Assembly: GCF_019469185.1 (NCBI RefSeq)
Contig: NZ_CP048264.1
Coordinates: 1,984,001-2,048,000, forward strand
Source of the DNA: Gilliamella sp. ESL0441
GTDB taxonomy: Bacteria; Pseudomonadota; Gammaproteobacteria; Enterobacterales; Orbaceae
DNA: 64,000 nt
Reading direction: 5' to 3'
In this document: in pieces, positions 10,034-19,893 of the stretch
Layout: every line of letters starts with the position of its first letter
Position numbering within the stretch: position 1 is the first letter of the stretch
Program-made: the position numbers and the translations under genes
Notes under the pieces: generated by a model
Told to the model about the DNA's origin: nothing
The model's database searches: none
Seen by the model: only the letters and a program-made list of their open reading frames with translations

Positions 10034-11019
10034 AACTGATCACACTTTCTAATAAACAAGGGATGCAGATTAAATTGTCTAACTGGGGAGCGACATGGCT
10101 CTCTTGCTTAGTACCTGTTGAGAAAGTCAATCGTGAAGTATTACTGGGTTGTTATTCGCTAGAACAATATCAACAACAACATGCTTTTCTAGGGGCAACT
10201 GTTGGTCGTTATGCCAACCGAATTGCCAATGCATCCATTGATATTGAAGGTAAACATTATAAACTTATCGCTAATGAGGGAAAAAATCAATTACATGGCG
10301 GAGCAGATGGATTTGATAAACGAGTTTGGCAAGTTCACTCTCAATCTAATCAACACGTGACATTTAGCTTAGTTTCTTGTGATGGTGATCAAGGTTATCC
10401 TGGCGAGTTAACAGTTGAAGTCACTTATGAATTGACAGAGAATAATCAGGTTATCATCTCTTTCAAAGCTTCGACATCTCAAACCACTATTGTTAATTTA
10501 ACTAATCATGCTTATTTCAATTTGGATGGTGAGAAGAGTAAAGATATTCTAAATCACACATTACAAGTCAATGCCAGTCAATTTTTACCCGTTGACAAAT
10601 ATGGTATCCCCTATGAAAATTTAGTTAGCGTCACTAAATTTGATATGGATTTACGCCAAGCAAAACGATTATCCGAACGATTACTTGATAGTCCAGAACG
10701 ACAAAAAACAGGCGGTTATGATCATGCCTATTTATTGGATAAAACCCAGCCGATTGCTGCACAATTAACCTCATCCGATAATAAAGTAACCATGCGTGTC
10801 ATGACGACCAAACCTGCATTACAGGTTTATACCGGTAATTATCTGCAACATACGCCAAACCGTCATAATGGGGAATATAACAATTTTGCAGGTATCGCAC
10901 TAGAAGCACAATTTCTACCAGATAGCCCTCATCACAATAACTGGCCCCAACCTAATTGCTGGTTGAAATCCGATGAAACGTATCAACATCAAACAACATA
11001 TCAATTTGTGGTAAACTAA
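10024..11019 (+). CDS. galM: Aldose 1-epimerase (mutarotase)
   Basis: Interconverts the anomers of galactose so that galactokinase receives its alpha form. The 331 residues show the galactose mutarotase fold signatures: [25 protein letters not shown], the catalytic-His region [13 protein letters not shown], and the C-terminal catalytic Glu in [19 protein letters not shown] lies ten bases before the ATG, inside galK. It is cytoplasmic, with no leader, and is the last gene of the operon; 250 gene-free bases follow. Confidence 0.95.
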   Translation: MSLKLITLSNKQGMQIKLSNWGATWLSCLVPVEKVNREVLLGCYSLEQYQQQHAFLGATVGRYANRIANASIDIEGKHYKLIANEGKNQLHGGADGFDKRVWQVHSQSNQHVTFSLVSCDGDQGYPGELTVEVTYELTENNQVIISFKASTSQTTIVNLTNHAYFNLDGEKSKDILNHTLQVNASQFLPVDKYGIPYENLVSVTKFDMDLRQAKRLSERLLDSPERQKTGGYDHAYLLDKTQPIAAQLTSSDNKVTMRVMTTKPALQVYTGNYLQHTPNRHNGEYNNFAGIALEAQFLPDSPHHNNWPQPNCWLKSDETYQHQTTYQFVVN

Positions 11020-11269
11020 AATCACAGAATTAATGATGAGATATCTTAATCAAACGTTTAATAAAAGACATATTCGTTCAAAAACAATGCATTAAAACAA
11101 TTGAGCAGCATTCAAATCACTGTTTCAAAAGGTTAACCAATTGAATTCTTGAAGTATTATCATTTTCCTATAATAATTAATCAAAATCAGGTTTTTCTCA
11201 CGATAGCCTAACAATTTTTTTAAGAATTCTGTATGATATGAGTATCATTGCTAATGGAAGATATGATAA

Positions 11270-11758
11270 ATGAAAACAAAAAGTTTAACTGCAATTTTTC
11301 CGGGAACTTTTGATCCTATTACAAATGGGCATATTGATCTTATCACTCGAGCATCACTTTTATTTCCTCGATTAATTGTTGCAATTGCTGAAAACCCAAA
11401 TAAAAAAACGTTATTCAGTCTTAAAGAACGCGTCAATTTAGCATCCAGTTCGGTTGAACACCTTCTTAATGTTCAAGTGATTGGTTTTGATAATCTAATG
11501 GCTGATTTTGCGCAAACTTACAATGCGACAGTTATTGTTCGAGGTGTGCGAACTACTCATGATTTTGAATATGAAAGACAATTAGCTGAGATGAATCGGG
11601 CGCTGAAACCTGATTTAGATACAATATTTTTAATGCCTTCAATGGCGATGGGATTTATTTCTTCTACCATTGTTAAAGATGTTGCTTATCACGGTGGTAA
11701 TATCTCTAATTTAGTTCCATTACTTGTTAAAACCGAATTGTTAAAGCGATTAACTTAA
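11270..11758 (+). CDS. coaD: Phosphopantetheine adenylyltransferase
   Basis: Adenylylates 4'-phosphopantetheine to dephospho-CoA, the fourth step from pantothenate to CoA. The 162 residues carry the nucleotidyltransferase motif FDPITNGHIDLI (HxGH as TNGH) near residue 15 and the ISSTIVKDV segment near 130. A short inverted repeat ATGATA/TATCAT at 11233-11248 overlaps a possible -10 element upstream. Followed by rlmD after 12 bases. The placement ahead of rlmD-relA is not the E. coli order, where coaD lies with waaA. Confidence 0.96.
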   Translation: MKTKSLTAIFPGTFDPITNGHIDLITRASLLFPRLIVAIAENPNKKTLFSLKERVNLASSSVEHLLNVQVIGFDNLMADFAQTYNATVIVRGVRTTHDFEYERQLAEMNRALKPDLDTIFLMPSMAMGFISSTIVKDVAYHGGNISNLVPLLVKTELLKRLT

Positions 11759-11770
11759 TTTCAGATTTTT

Positions 11771-13108
11771 ATGGCTATTTTTTATACTGCTCCACCCAAA
11801 AAACAATCTACCCAAAAATTGACTGTCACTATCTCTGCATTAGATGCGTTTGGACAAGGGATAGCAAATCATAAAGGTAAAACCATTTTTGTAAAATCGG
11901 CATTACCTGACGAAACTGTTGATATTCAGTTGACAGAAAATAAAAAAAATTATGCTAAAGCGAAAGTTATTAAATATCACAATCAAAGTGCTCAACGAGT
12001 AAAACCATTATGTCAATATTATCAGAAATGTGGCGGCTGTGAATTACAACATATCTCACCACATTTACAACAACATGCAAAATACCATGCACTTATCAAT
12101 TTATTACAAAAAGAATGTGGGCAATCGTTGACTCATATTACTGAATTACCACCTCAAATTATTGCCGATCAACCCTACCATTATCGTCGACGAGCTAGAC
12201 TTTCGATTAATTTGATTAAAGGTGAATTATTCTTTGGTTTTCGTCAAGCTGAATCCAATCAAATTATTAATATTGATCACTGCCCAGTACTTCAAGAAGA
12301 TTTAGATCAATTATTAATGCCACTACAAATACTGCTACGTAAAATTAAATCGAAAAAATCACTCGGTCATGTTGAATTAATCTCTGTTGATAGTGGCATT
12401 ATCATGGTATTAAGGCATACCACACCAATGTTAGCCGAGGACATAGAACTTTTAAAAACTTTTGCCGAAGCTGAAAAAATTTCTCTTTATTTATATGGTC
12501 AAAATTTATCACATATTACAGGAAAAACTGAACATTATTATTTAATTAATACGTTAAAACTGACTTTTAGCCCGATGGATTTTATTCAGGTTAATAATAA
12601 AATTAATCAAAAAATGGTAACACAGGCACTCGACTGGCTAACATTAAAGCCAACAGACAGAGTGTTGGATCTATTTTGTGGTATGGGAAACTTTTCATTG
12701 CCAATGGCAACAATATGTCATTCGCTAATTGGTATTGAAGGCGTGAATGAACTAGTTGAAAAAGCAAAATTAAACGTTATATTAAATAGTGATATAATTT
12801 GCGCAGAAACTGTTTTTTTAACAAGCAATTTAGAGGATAACCAACAATTTTTAGCATGGAATCAATCACCGTTTGATAAAGTTTTATTAGATCCTGCTAG
12901 AGCTGGAGCACTTAATGCTACCTCAGAAATTATCAAAATGGCACCATCGAAAATTGTTTATATTTCGTGTAATCCAGCGACGTTAGCTAGAGATAGCAAA
13001 CAATTTATTCAAGCTGGTTACAAAATCGCTCAAATTGCTATTTTAGATATGTTTCCGCAAACTAAGCACATTGAATCAATGTTGTTGTTAACAAAATCAG
13101 GATTGTAA
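11771..13108 (+). CDS. rlmD: 23S rRNA (uracil(1939)-C(5))-methyltransferase
   Basis: SAM-dependent methyltransferase that makes m5U1939 in 23S rRNA. The 445 residues contain an N-terminal TRAM domain (about 15-73), the iron-sulfur cysteines in CQYYQKCGGCELQ (about 81-93), the SAM site VLDLFCGMGNFSLP near residue 299, and the catalytic Cys in YISCNPATLARD near 395. E. coli RlmD has 433 residues. It ends two bases before relA, the same pairing as in E. coli. Confidence 0.95.
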   Translation: MAIFYTAPPKKQSTQKLTVTISALDAFGQGIANHKGKTIFVKSALPDETVDIQLTENKKNYAKAKVIKYHNQSAQRVKPLCQYYQKCGGCELQHISPHLQQHAKYHALINLLQKECGQSLTHITELPPQIIADQPYHYRRRARLSINLIKGELFFGFRQAESNQIINIDHCPVLQEDLDQLLMPLQILLRKIKSKKSLGHVELISVDSGIIMVLRHTTPMLAEDIELLKTFAEAEKISLYLYGQNLSHITGKTEHYYLINTLKLTFSPMDFIQVNNKINQKMVTQALDWLTLKPTDRVLDLFCGMGNFSLPMATICHSLIGIEGVNELVEKAKLNVILNSDIICAETVFLTSNLEDNQQFLAWNQSPFDKVLLDPARAGALNATSEIIKMAPSKIVYISCNPATLARDSKQFIQAGYKIAQIAILDMFPQTKHIESMLLLTKSGL

Positions 13109-13110
13109 TT

Positions 13111-15369
13111 ATGGTATCAATTAGGGGTGCACATCAACACAGTGAAGAGCACTATTCTCTTGCTCAGTTTGATGTTGAACAATGGGCAAAACAGGAATTA
13201 CAACTGACTAACGCTGAAAATTATCAGACGTTCAAACATGTTTGGGATTTTTGTTTTGAAAGTAGCGCGGGAGCTTCAGAACAAGTCGCTTGTTTTCAAA
13301 ATGCCGTTGAAATGGTTGAGATATTATCCACCCTGAATATGGATATAAATAGTCTGTGTGCAGCTTTATTACTTCCTTTTCTTGATACTAAGGTTATTCG
13401 TCGAGAAGATATACCAGAAGATTTTGATCGTGAAATGACTCATATCCTTTCTAGTATCATTCGAATGAAAGAAATTCGACAACTTAGAGCAATTCGTAAT
13501 GGTAGTGCCACTTCAGAACAAATTGACAGCATACGTCGCATGTTATTGGCGATGGTCAATGATTTTAGAAGTGTGGTAATAAAAATTGCAGAACGTATTA
13601 CCTATTTACGCAATTTATTACATGCGCCCATTGAAGAGCAAGTGCTTGCAGCTAAAGAGTGTTTTAACATTTATGCACCGCTTGCCAACCGTTTAGGTAT
13701 TGGTCAATTAAAATGGGAACTTGAAGATTTTTGTTTTCGTTATTTATATTCTGATGAATATCGCTTTATCGCCAAAAAACTACATGAAAAGCGACTTGAT
13801 CGTGAATCTTATATCAATAATTTTGTCAAACATTTGCAAGAATTAATGAACAAAGATCATATTCGTGCAGAAGTATATGGACGCCCGAAACATATTTATA
13901 GTATCTGGCGAAAAATGGAACGAAAACACTTAGAGTTTGAAGATCTTTTTGATATTCGAGCGGTAAGAATTATTTGTGATCGAATTGAAGATTGTTATAA
14001 CGCATTAGGTATTGTGCATAGTCATTATAAACATATTGCTAAGGAATTTGATGATTACGTTGCAAACCCCAAACCCAATGGTTACCAATCTATTCATACG
14101 GTGGTTTATGGACCACAAAATAAAATCATCGAAATCCAAATTCGTACCGAAAAAATGCATAATGATGCGGAATTAGGCATTGCGGCACATTGGAAATATA
14201 AAGAAGGCAGTACTGACAAAATGACTGCCTATGATCAACGAATTACTTGGTTACGTAAATTATTAACTTGGCAACAAGAGATGTCAGAAAGCGGTGAGAT
14301 TCAAGAAGCCGTACGTAGTCAGATTTTTGATGATAGAGTTTATGTCTTTACGCCAAAAGGTGATGTGGTTGATCTTCCAACAGGCTCAACACCGCTTGAT
14401 TTTGCTTATCACATTCACAGTGATGTTGGTCACCGTTGTATTGGTGCAAAAGTGGGAGGACGAATCGTACCATTTACTTATAACTTAAAAATGGGCGATC
14501 AAGTTGAAATTATTACCCAAAAACAACCCAATCCCAGCCGAGATTGGTTGAATCCAAATACCGGATTTGTAAATAGTAGTCGGGCAAGAGCTAAAATTCA
14601 GGCGTGGTTTAAAAAACAAGATCGACATAAAAATATTGCTGCAGGTCAACAAATTTTAGAAAACGAGCTTGAGCCTTTAAATATTAACTTAAAAAGCGTT
14701 GAAAAAATGCTAATTGATAAATATAACGCCCATTCCTTTGATGAGGTTCTTGCTGGTATTGGTAGCGGGGATGTGAGAATTAATCAATTGGTCAATTTTG
14801 TCAATGCCCAAATTAATAAACCAACCGCTGAAGAAGAAGACGAAGCAGCGTTAAAACAAATTGTCCAAAAATCCAATTCACAAACCAAAAATACCAACAA
14901 AATCGGGAATAAAAAAGGAAGTGAAATTATCATTGAAGGTGTCGGTAATTTGATGTGCACCATTGCAAATTGCTGTCGCCCTATTCCTGGTGATCCAATT
15001 GTCGGATTTGTGACTCAAGGGCGAGGTATTTCCATTCATCGAGCTGACTGTGAACAGTTACAAGATTTAAAAAATCACGCCCCTGAACGTATTACCAGTG
15101 CGGTTTGGAGTAATGAAACCAACTCAAGTTATACAATGGTGATACAGATCATCGCTAACGATCGTAGTGGCTTATTGCGGGATATCACAACAATTTTAGC
15201 TAACGAAAAAGTCAATGTTCTTGGATTGATAAGTCGAAGTGATATGAAGCAACAATTGGCTAATATTGACGTCGACATGGAAATCTTTGATCAAGACTCG
15301 TTAAATCGTATACTGAATAAAATTAAACAACTACCTGATGTGATTGAAGCAAGACGCCATCAAGGGTAA
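13111..15369 (+). CDS. relA: GTP pyrophosphokinase (p)ppGpp synthetase I
   Basis: Ribosome-associated alarmone synthetase of the stringent response. Domain order is that of long RSH proteins: a degenerate hydrolase domain, synthetase domain with RAVRIICD and NPKPNGYQSIHT, TGS domain from about residue 405 (VYVFTPKGDVVDLP), the Cys-containing zinc-finger segment (CTIANCCRPIPGD, about 616-628) and a C-terminal ACT domain. Where active hydrolases keep an HD-containing motif this protein reads LLLPFLDTKVIRRED, so it should be synthetase-only, as in E. coli RelA. Length 752 against 744 in E. coli. No SpoT gene is in the window. Confidence 0.96.
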   Translation: MVSIRGAHQHSEEHYSLAQFDVEQWAKQELQLTNAENYQTFKHVWDFCFESSAGASEQVACFQNAVEMVEILSTLNMDINSLCAALLLPFLDTKVIRREDIPEDFDREMTHILSSIIRMKEIRQLRAIRNGSATSEQIDSIRRMLLAMVNDFRSVVIKIAERITYLRNLLHAPIEEQVLAAKECFNIYAPLANRLGIGQLKWELEDFCFRYLYSDEYRFIAKKLHEKRLDRESYINNFVKHLQELMNKDHIRAEVYGRPKHIYSIWRKMERKHLEFEDLFDIRAVRIICDRIEDCYNALGIVHSHYKHIAKEFDDYVANPKPNGYQSIHTVVYGPQNKIIEIQIRTEKMHNDAELGIAAHWKYKEGSTDKMTAYDQRITWLRKLLTWQQEMSESGEIQEAVRSQIFDDRVYVFTPKGDVVDLPTGSTPLDFAYHIHSDVGHRCIGAKVGGRIVPFTYNLKMGDQVEIITQKQPNPSRDWLNPNTGFVNSSRARAKIQAWFKKQDRHKNIAAGQQILENELEPLNINLKSVEKMLIDKYNAHSFDEVLAGIGSGDVRINQLVNFVNAQINKPTAEEEDEAALKQIVQKSNSQTKNTNKIGNKKGSEIIIEGVGNLMCTIANCCRPIPGDPIVGFVTQGRGISIHRADCEQLQDLKNHAPERITSAVWSNETNSSYTMVIQIIANDRSGLLRDITTILANEKVNVLGLISRSDMKQQLANIDVDMEIFDQDSLNRILNKIKQLPDVIEARRHQG

Positions 15370-15417
15370 GCGATTTGCTAGGCTACCCTAAGTCTTGCTA
15401 AATAAAACATCATTCCG

Positions 15418-15933
15418 TTAAAAAGTTGAGTTACGTTCTAACACTTCAAAGTAATAATTGTATGGATTCTTATCATCTGCTTGATGATGTTCTTGAAAAA
15501 CTTGTTGCCATGTTTCTGGTGCGTAATAAGGAAAATAAGTATCACCTTTTAAATTCGCATCGATATGGGTTAAATAAAGCTTGTCAATAAATGGCAAAAC
15601 TTGTTGATAAATATTACCACCACCGATAATAAACGCTTCATCGCAATTAAGCCTTTTGGCAAGAGAAATGGCTTCATCAATAGTTGTTACCCAGCTGAGA
15701 TTTGAAATTCGATCTGATTCAGACTCTACTTTTACTTGCCTTGATATAACGATATTATGTCGATTAGGCAAAGGTTTTCCTATAGATTCAAAAGTTTTTC
15801 TTCCCATAATGACAGGTTTATTAAGGGTATTCTTTTTGAACCATGCTAAATCGGCTGGCAAATGCCAAGGCATTTGATTATTCATGCCAATAATACGATT
15901 ATTTGCCATCGCGACGATAATACTAACTATCAT
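15418..15933 (-). CDS. folA: Dihydrofolate reductase
   Basis: Reduces dihydrofolate to tetrahydrofolate with NADPH; the trimethoprim target. The N-terminus reads MIVSIIVAMANNRIIGMNNQMPWHLPAD, with the substrate-binding Asp in PADLAWF. It is followed by MGRKTFESIGKPLPNR and the NADPH-binding IIGGGNIYQQ. Two starts are possible. The one chosen gives 171 residues and aligns with the E. coli start. An ATG at 15951 would add six residues and overlaps the stop of the upstream glycosyltransferase, which suggests coupling. It converges with relA, 48 bases apart, with no strong terminator seen between them. Confidence 0.95.
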   Translation of the reverse strand: MIVSIIVAMANNRIIGMNNQMPWHLPADLAWFKKNTLNKPVIMGRKTFESIGKPLPNRHNIVISRQVKVESESDRISNLSWVTTIDEAISLAKRLNCDEAFIIGGGNIYQQVLPFIDKLYLTHIDANLKGDTYFPYYAPETWQQVFQEHHQADDKNPYNYYFEVLERNSTF

Positions 15934-15943
15934 TTTTGTACTT

Positions 15944-17008
15944 TTACACATAACCTAATGATTTTATTCTCTGTTTTACATTTTCAGGAAATATCGTTTT
16001 ACTCCATAATCGTTGACTTAATGAAAGAAGTGATTCTTTACGCCCATCAACAATCCAATTAGCCACTTCATCAGCAACATTAGGGTAAATTATTGGTGTC
16101 GGTGAAGGTAAAGCTAACCAATATTTCAGTTTAATACTGCTTAAATTTTCCATTACCGTTGCCATATCAAGCGATTGTAAACATTGAGCATTATAAATTT
16201 GTTCAAATTGCCCTGAAACGGGTTTAGTTAAAATCTTTTTGCCCAACGTCAAGGCTTCAGATATCAACGCAAAACCAGTGTTAGTAATAATTCCTGAACA
16301 ACTAATTACCGCATCCATAAACCCATTACGGCACAAAGGATGCAAAGTAACATTATTGCATTGTGTTATTTGCTTTATGTTCGGATGAAAACAGATGAAT
16401 TGGTGTTGAGGAAATAACTTAAGTAACTCAACGATTTCGTCCATATTTTCAAACGGCAAATAAACAACAATGCAACCATTTTCTGTCGGCGCTACTTGAA
16501 ATGAATCAATCATTGGTGGTAATAATTTATGTCCGAAATGAAACCAATGTAAACCAATTGGTGTAGTTACAGGAGCGTAATACTTCATGATCACATTTGC
16601 AATCAACCCATATTCTTTAGGTTTAAGATACTGACAGACGACTTGATTACTAATCCCTATACATTCTCGATGCTGATGATAAGCGGCCCAAGCACTAACA
16701 GGTTCAAAATCACTAATAATACAATCATACGTTGATAAGTCTAAATCACGCACATCCTTAATTAATCGAAAAGCACGGATACGTTGAACTGTTTTACGAA
16801 AATTTATCTTTCCGTTAAGTGTCGCAAAAGTCACCCCTCGAAAAGTCTTATAATTACCAAAAACATCCATATCAAAATAATCTTTTGGATCACGCCCACT
16901 AAAAATATAATCGACATCAGCACCAACTTTTTTTAGTGATTTAGCTAACGTTCGACAACGGCTTATATGACCATTTCCAGTTCCTTGTACACCAAAAAGA
17001 ATTTTCAT
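15944..17008 (-). CDS. MJ1255/VC2487-type glycosyltransferase
   Basis: Protein of 354 residues beginning MKILFGVQGTGNGHISRCRTLAKSL. This glycine-rich N-terminus and the later HPLCRNGFMDAVISCSGIITNTGF segment fit the MJ1255 subfamily of GT-B glycosyltransferases; the donor is probably a nucleotide sugar and the acceptor is unknown. An alternative TTG start at 17026 is possible, but the ATG aligns with the family start. The stop overlaps the upstream ATG of folA. No leader; cytoplasmic or peripheral. The sugar it transfers cannot be told from the sequence. Confidence 0.75.
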   Translation of the reverse strand: MKILFGVQGTGNGHISRCRTLAKSLKKVGADVDYIFSGRDPKDYFDMDVFGNYKTFRGVTFATLNGKINFRKTVQRIRAFRLIKDVRDLDLSTYDCIISDFEPVSAWAAYHQHRECIGISNQVVCQYLKPKEYGLIANVIMKYYAPVTTPIGLHWFHFGHKLLPPMIDSFQVAPTENGCIVVYLPFENMDEIVELLKLFPQHQFICFHPNIKQITQCNNVTLHPLCRNGFMDAVISCSGIITNTGFALISEALTLGKKILTKPVSGQFEQIYNAQCLQSLDMATVMENLSSIKLKYWLALPSPTPIIYPNVADEVANWIVDGRKESLLSLSQRLWSKTIFPENVKQRIKSLGYV

Positions 17009-17327
17009 ATTGTAATTATTAGTCAATTGAAGTTACGAGATATCATACCAGAAGACTAAATAATTATCTTGCTTAATTTAAACCATAAAGAAGGAAATTT
17101 AGGGGTATAATTTACAATAGTTATGACATAAATTTGGATATTAATTTAATTAATCATTTTTAAATTTAAAAAATATGCAGATCTTTTTTAGTATCGATAA
17201 AATATTCAAATAATTAGCAATCAATAGAGTAGTTACACAAATAGCTATGCTTAAAAAACGTGCTATATAATGATGTTTGAAGTAAAATAGGGTTAAGCAA
17301 TGATCAGATGAGTCGTGAGATTGTAAT
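17009..17327. other. AT-rich intergenic region without a gene
   Basis: About 319 bases between the divergent glycosyltransferase and the small Cys-rich protein. Very AT-rich with several short ORF-less stretches. No convincing metal-responsive operator (for example a CueR-type dyad) was recognised. It must hold the promoters of both flanking transcription units. Confidence 0.5.
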
Positions 17328-17690
17328 ATGTCAGCTAAGATGACCTACAAACGAATAAACATAATTGTTGTATTAACGACAATTTTATTGTTGTGTGGTT
17401 ATTCTGCTTTACAATCATCTAAACGAGTATTTGATTTTGACTCAACTTGCCATTCAACTGATCAACACTCGTTGACATTCAGTGACCACTCAAATATTGA
17501 TTACTCCAAAGGGTCAATGTCAAAATTAACTTGTTCTTCAATAAATCATTGTATTGTATGTGGGGCAGTAGTTTCAAATTATGCCATTAACCTCTACAAA
17601 CAAACCAAATTTACAGATTTTATATCACTCAAGTTCATTGCAAATAATAATGAATTTATTCCTGAATTAAGACCACCACGAATTACTTAA
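17328..17690 (+). CDS. Small Cys-containing membrane-anchored protein next to the multicopper oxidase
   Basis: 120 residues; not recognised with certainty. Residues 11-28 form one hydrophobic segment (IIVVLTTILLLCGYSALQ) that could be a signal anchor or uncleaved leader, so most of the chain would be periplasmic. It has cysteines at STCHS, KLTCSS and HCIVCGAVV, histidines between them, and ends ELRPPRIT. Short periplasmic proteins with Cys/His clusters and an RPPR-like end are often found beside copper genes. Together with the multicopper oxidase 129 bases downstream this suggests a role in copper handling (inference). ATG at 17340 is an alternative start. Confidence 0.6.
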   Translation: MSAKMTYKRINIIVVLTTILLLCGYSALQSSKRVFDFDSTCHSTDQHSLTFSDHSNIDYSKGSMSKLTCSSINHCIVCGAVVSNYAINLYKQTKFTDFISLKFIANNNEFIPELRPPRIT

Positions 17691-17819
17691 TAAGTTATCT
17701 CAGTTAGATAGAATTTGTTAATCACTATCTGTTATGAATATACGTTATCTGTCGTAATGCCCTTTTGCATCACGATATCAGCGTTTTTGTTAAATCAGTT
17801 AATTTATTATAGGAATATT

Positions 17820-19376
17820 ATGAAACGTCGACATTTTTTACTGAATATTACGGCTGCTGTAGGTGGATTAGTTGCAACCAAAACCATTGCTAAAATGGAT
17901 CATTCAACTATGTCTGGTATGACCTGCGAACTCAATTCAGATGATTGTAAAATGGGGGATAATATGCACGAACATATGAATATGAACATGAATATGAATA
18001 TGAACCACAATGAAAAACCACAAAAACTTTTACCTACTTCATCACTGACACAGAACCAACCTTTACCTAGTTTGATCAGTTTAAAAAATGAGAGTAATCA
18101 ATCAGGAGTATTTGAAGCAACTTTACATCTTAAACCCGTGAAAATTGCCTTAACCCCTGATATAACGACTGAATTTTGGGCTTATAACGGCATGATTCCC
18201 GGGCCAAAAATTGAAGTTAACGAGGGAGAACATGTTAAAATCACAGTAAAAAATGATTTACCACAAGCCACGACCGTGCATTGGCATGGTTTACTTATTC
18301 CATCGAATCAAGACGGTAACCCTCAAGATGCCATTCCAGCAGGAAAAAGCCGTGTTTATGAATTTGATGTTCCTAAAGGAAACGCAGGCACATTTTGGTA
18401 TCATCCTCATGGACATGAAACAGTAGCTGAACAAGTTTATCGAGGCTTAGCTGGAACATTCATCGTTCGAAGTAAAGATGATCCTTTAAATTCTCTTCCT
18501 GAACAACACTGGTTCTTTTCAGATTTAAAATTAACGGAGAAAGGTGAAATAGCCGATAACACCATGGTTGATTGGATGAACGGTCGTGAAGGTCAATTTG
18601 TATTAATTAATGGGAGTTATCGACCTAAAATTAAGGTTGATTCAGCAACACGTGTTAGAATCTGGAATGCTTGTTCAGGTAGATACCTTAACTTATCTAT
18701 TCCTGATTGTGATGTTTTTTTAGTGGGGACTGACGGTGGATTATTGTCTGAACCTGTACCACTAAATAAACCATTACTATTATCACCTGCTGAACGGGCA
18801 GAAATTGTTATTCTTCCTAAAAAAACGGGTACGGTTTATTTACAATCTATCGGTTACGATCGAGGCAAAATGGGCAATGTACCGCCTGAACAAGATATGT
18901 TACTTGCAGAGTTAGATTTAACGCAGTCAAACTCAATCACCTTGCCATCAACACTTCGTACCTTACCAAAACTCGGACAAGCCACCGCACACAAAAAATT
19001 GGAATATACCGAAGTGATGGACATGAAAGAGCCGCGTGGCGGAATGTTATTTTTAATCAACGGTAAACGCCATGATATGAATCGTATCGATCTTGAAAGC
19101 AAAATTCATGAGGTTGAAGAGTGGACTATTCATAATAACTCTCATATGGATCATAACTTTCACATTCATGGTGCACAATTTATGGTCGTTTCACATGAAT
19201 TTAATGGTACAAAAACACCACCTCCATACGTGGCATTAAAAGATACAGTGAATCTTCGACCCCATGAAACAATCACGATAAAGATTCAACAAAATATGCC
19301 CGGATTACGCATGTATCATTGTCATATCATTGAACATGAAACACTGGGTATGATGGGGCAATTGATGGTGAAATAG
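17820..19376 (+). CDS. Tat-exported multicopper oxidase, CueO-like
   Basis: Periplasmic laccase-type oxidase, probably oxidising Cu(I). The start is the ATG with AGGA seven bases upstream; it gives MKRRHFLLNITAA, a twin-arginine leader, where a longer frame upstream would bury it. All four copper motifs are present: HWHG, WYHPHGH, HNFHIHG and HCHIIEHETLGMMG at the C-terminus, so type 1, 2 and 3 coppers can be bound. The segment after the leader is Met/His-rich (MDHSTMSGM, then repeated MN pairs at about residues 46-60). CueO carries such a segment internally, near residues 355-400, so here it has moved to the N-terminus. 518 residues against 516 in CueO. Confidence 0.9.
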   Translation: MKRRHFLLNITAAVGGLVATKTIAKMDHSTMSGMTCELNSDDCKMGDNMHEHMNMNMNMNMNHNEKPQKLLPTSSLTQNQPLPSLISLKNESNQSGVFEATLHLKPVKIALTPDITTEFWAYNGMIPGPKIEVNEGEHVKITVKNDLPQATTVHWHGLLIPSNQDGNPQDAIPAGKSRVYEFDVPKGNAGTFWYHPHGHETVAEQVYRGLAGTFIVRSKDDPLNSLPEQHWFFSDLKLTEKGEIADNTMVDWMNGREGQFVLINGSYRPKIKVDSATRVRIWNACSGRYLNLSIPDCDVFLVGTDGGLLSEPVPLNKPLLLSPAERAEIVILPKKTGTVYLQSIGYDRGKMGNVPPEQDMLLAELDLTQSNSITLPSTLRTLPKLGQATAHKKLEYTEVMDMKEPRGGMLFLINGKRHDMNRIDLESKIHEVEEWTIHNNSHMDHNFHIHGAQFMVVSHEFNGTKTPPPYVALKDTVNLRPHETITIKIQQNMPGLRMYHCHIIEHETLGMMGQLMVK

Positions 19377-19390
19377 TTTATTAAGTTCAT

Positions 19391-19421
19391 CTATCTTGTC
19401 ACTTTATCATAGACAAGATAG
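19391..19421. repeat. Inverted repeat after the multicopper oxidase gene
   Basis: Ten-base arms CTATCTTGTC and GACAAGATAG separated by 11 bases, 14 bases after the stop codon. There is no T run, so it may be a transcript-end hairpin or a weak terminator between the oxidase and secM. Confidence 0.5.
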
Positions 19422-19516
19422 ATACCCCCTCCCTTTTAAAAAACTTTATAACTGCGTTGGCAACTTGAGTAATAATAGTTTTGCATTTTGGCAAATAATG
19501 CTAACATATTGCCATT

Positions 19517-19861
19517 ATGATCATGACTAATTTCTGGCAAATACTTAGTAAACGTTTAACAATTAAAACGGCTTTATCGCACTTATTATTAGGTGTAATT
19601 GCTACTGGGTTTAGTTTATGCCAACAAGATGCTATTCCTAATGAGTCAACGGTTTCTCACGTCGGTATTATGGCGATTAAAGAAATCGTACAAGATCAAC
19701 AAATATCGCTTCGAAAGGAATCACAATCATTAATCAGTCTACATAAGCTCAGTACTATTCCTGTATTTATTGCTGTTAGCTATAATGATTTTTCTTTTAA
19801 CAAACCCATTCAAATCACTTCACACAATGCGATAAGAGCAGGGCCTGAAAACATCATTTAA
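19517..19861 (+). CDS. secM: SecM secretion monitor with divergent arrest peptide
   Basis: Regulatory leader protein that stalls its own ribosome to expose the secA start when export is slow. Evidence: it lies directly upstream of secA, is 114 residues long, has a basic then hydrophobic N-terminal export signal (about residues 12-34), and ends [17 protein letters not shown] plus four residues. E. coli SecM ends FSTPVWISQAQGIRAGP plus four residues. The IRAGP core, Phe, first Pro and Ile keep the same spacing, but the Trp is Gln and the Gly before IRAGP is Ala. E. coli SecM is longer (170 residues). Whether it still arrests cannot be told from sequence. Motif at 19796-19846. Confidence 0.85.
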   Translation: MIMTNFWQILSKRLTIKTALSHLLLGVIATGFSLCQQDAIPNESTVSHVGIMAIKEIVQDQQISLRKESQSLISLHKLSTIPVFIAVSYNDFSFNKPIQITSHNAIRAGPENII

Positions 19862-19893
19862 CTCACTGGTTTATAACTTAGTTTATATGTTTT

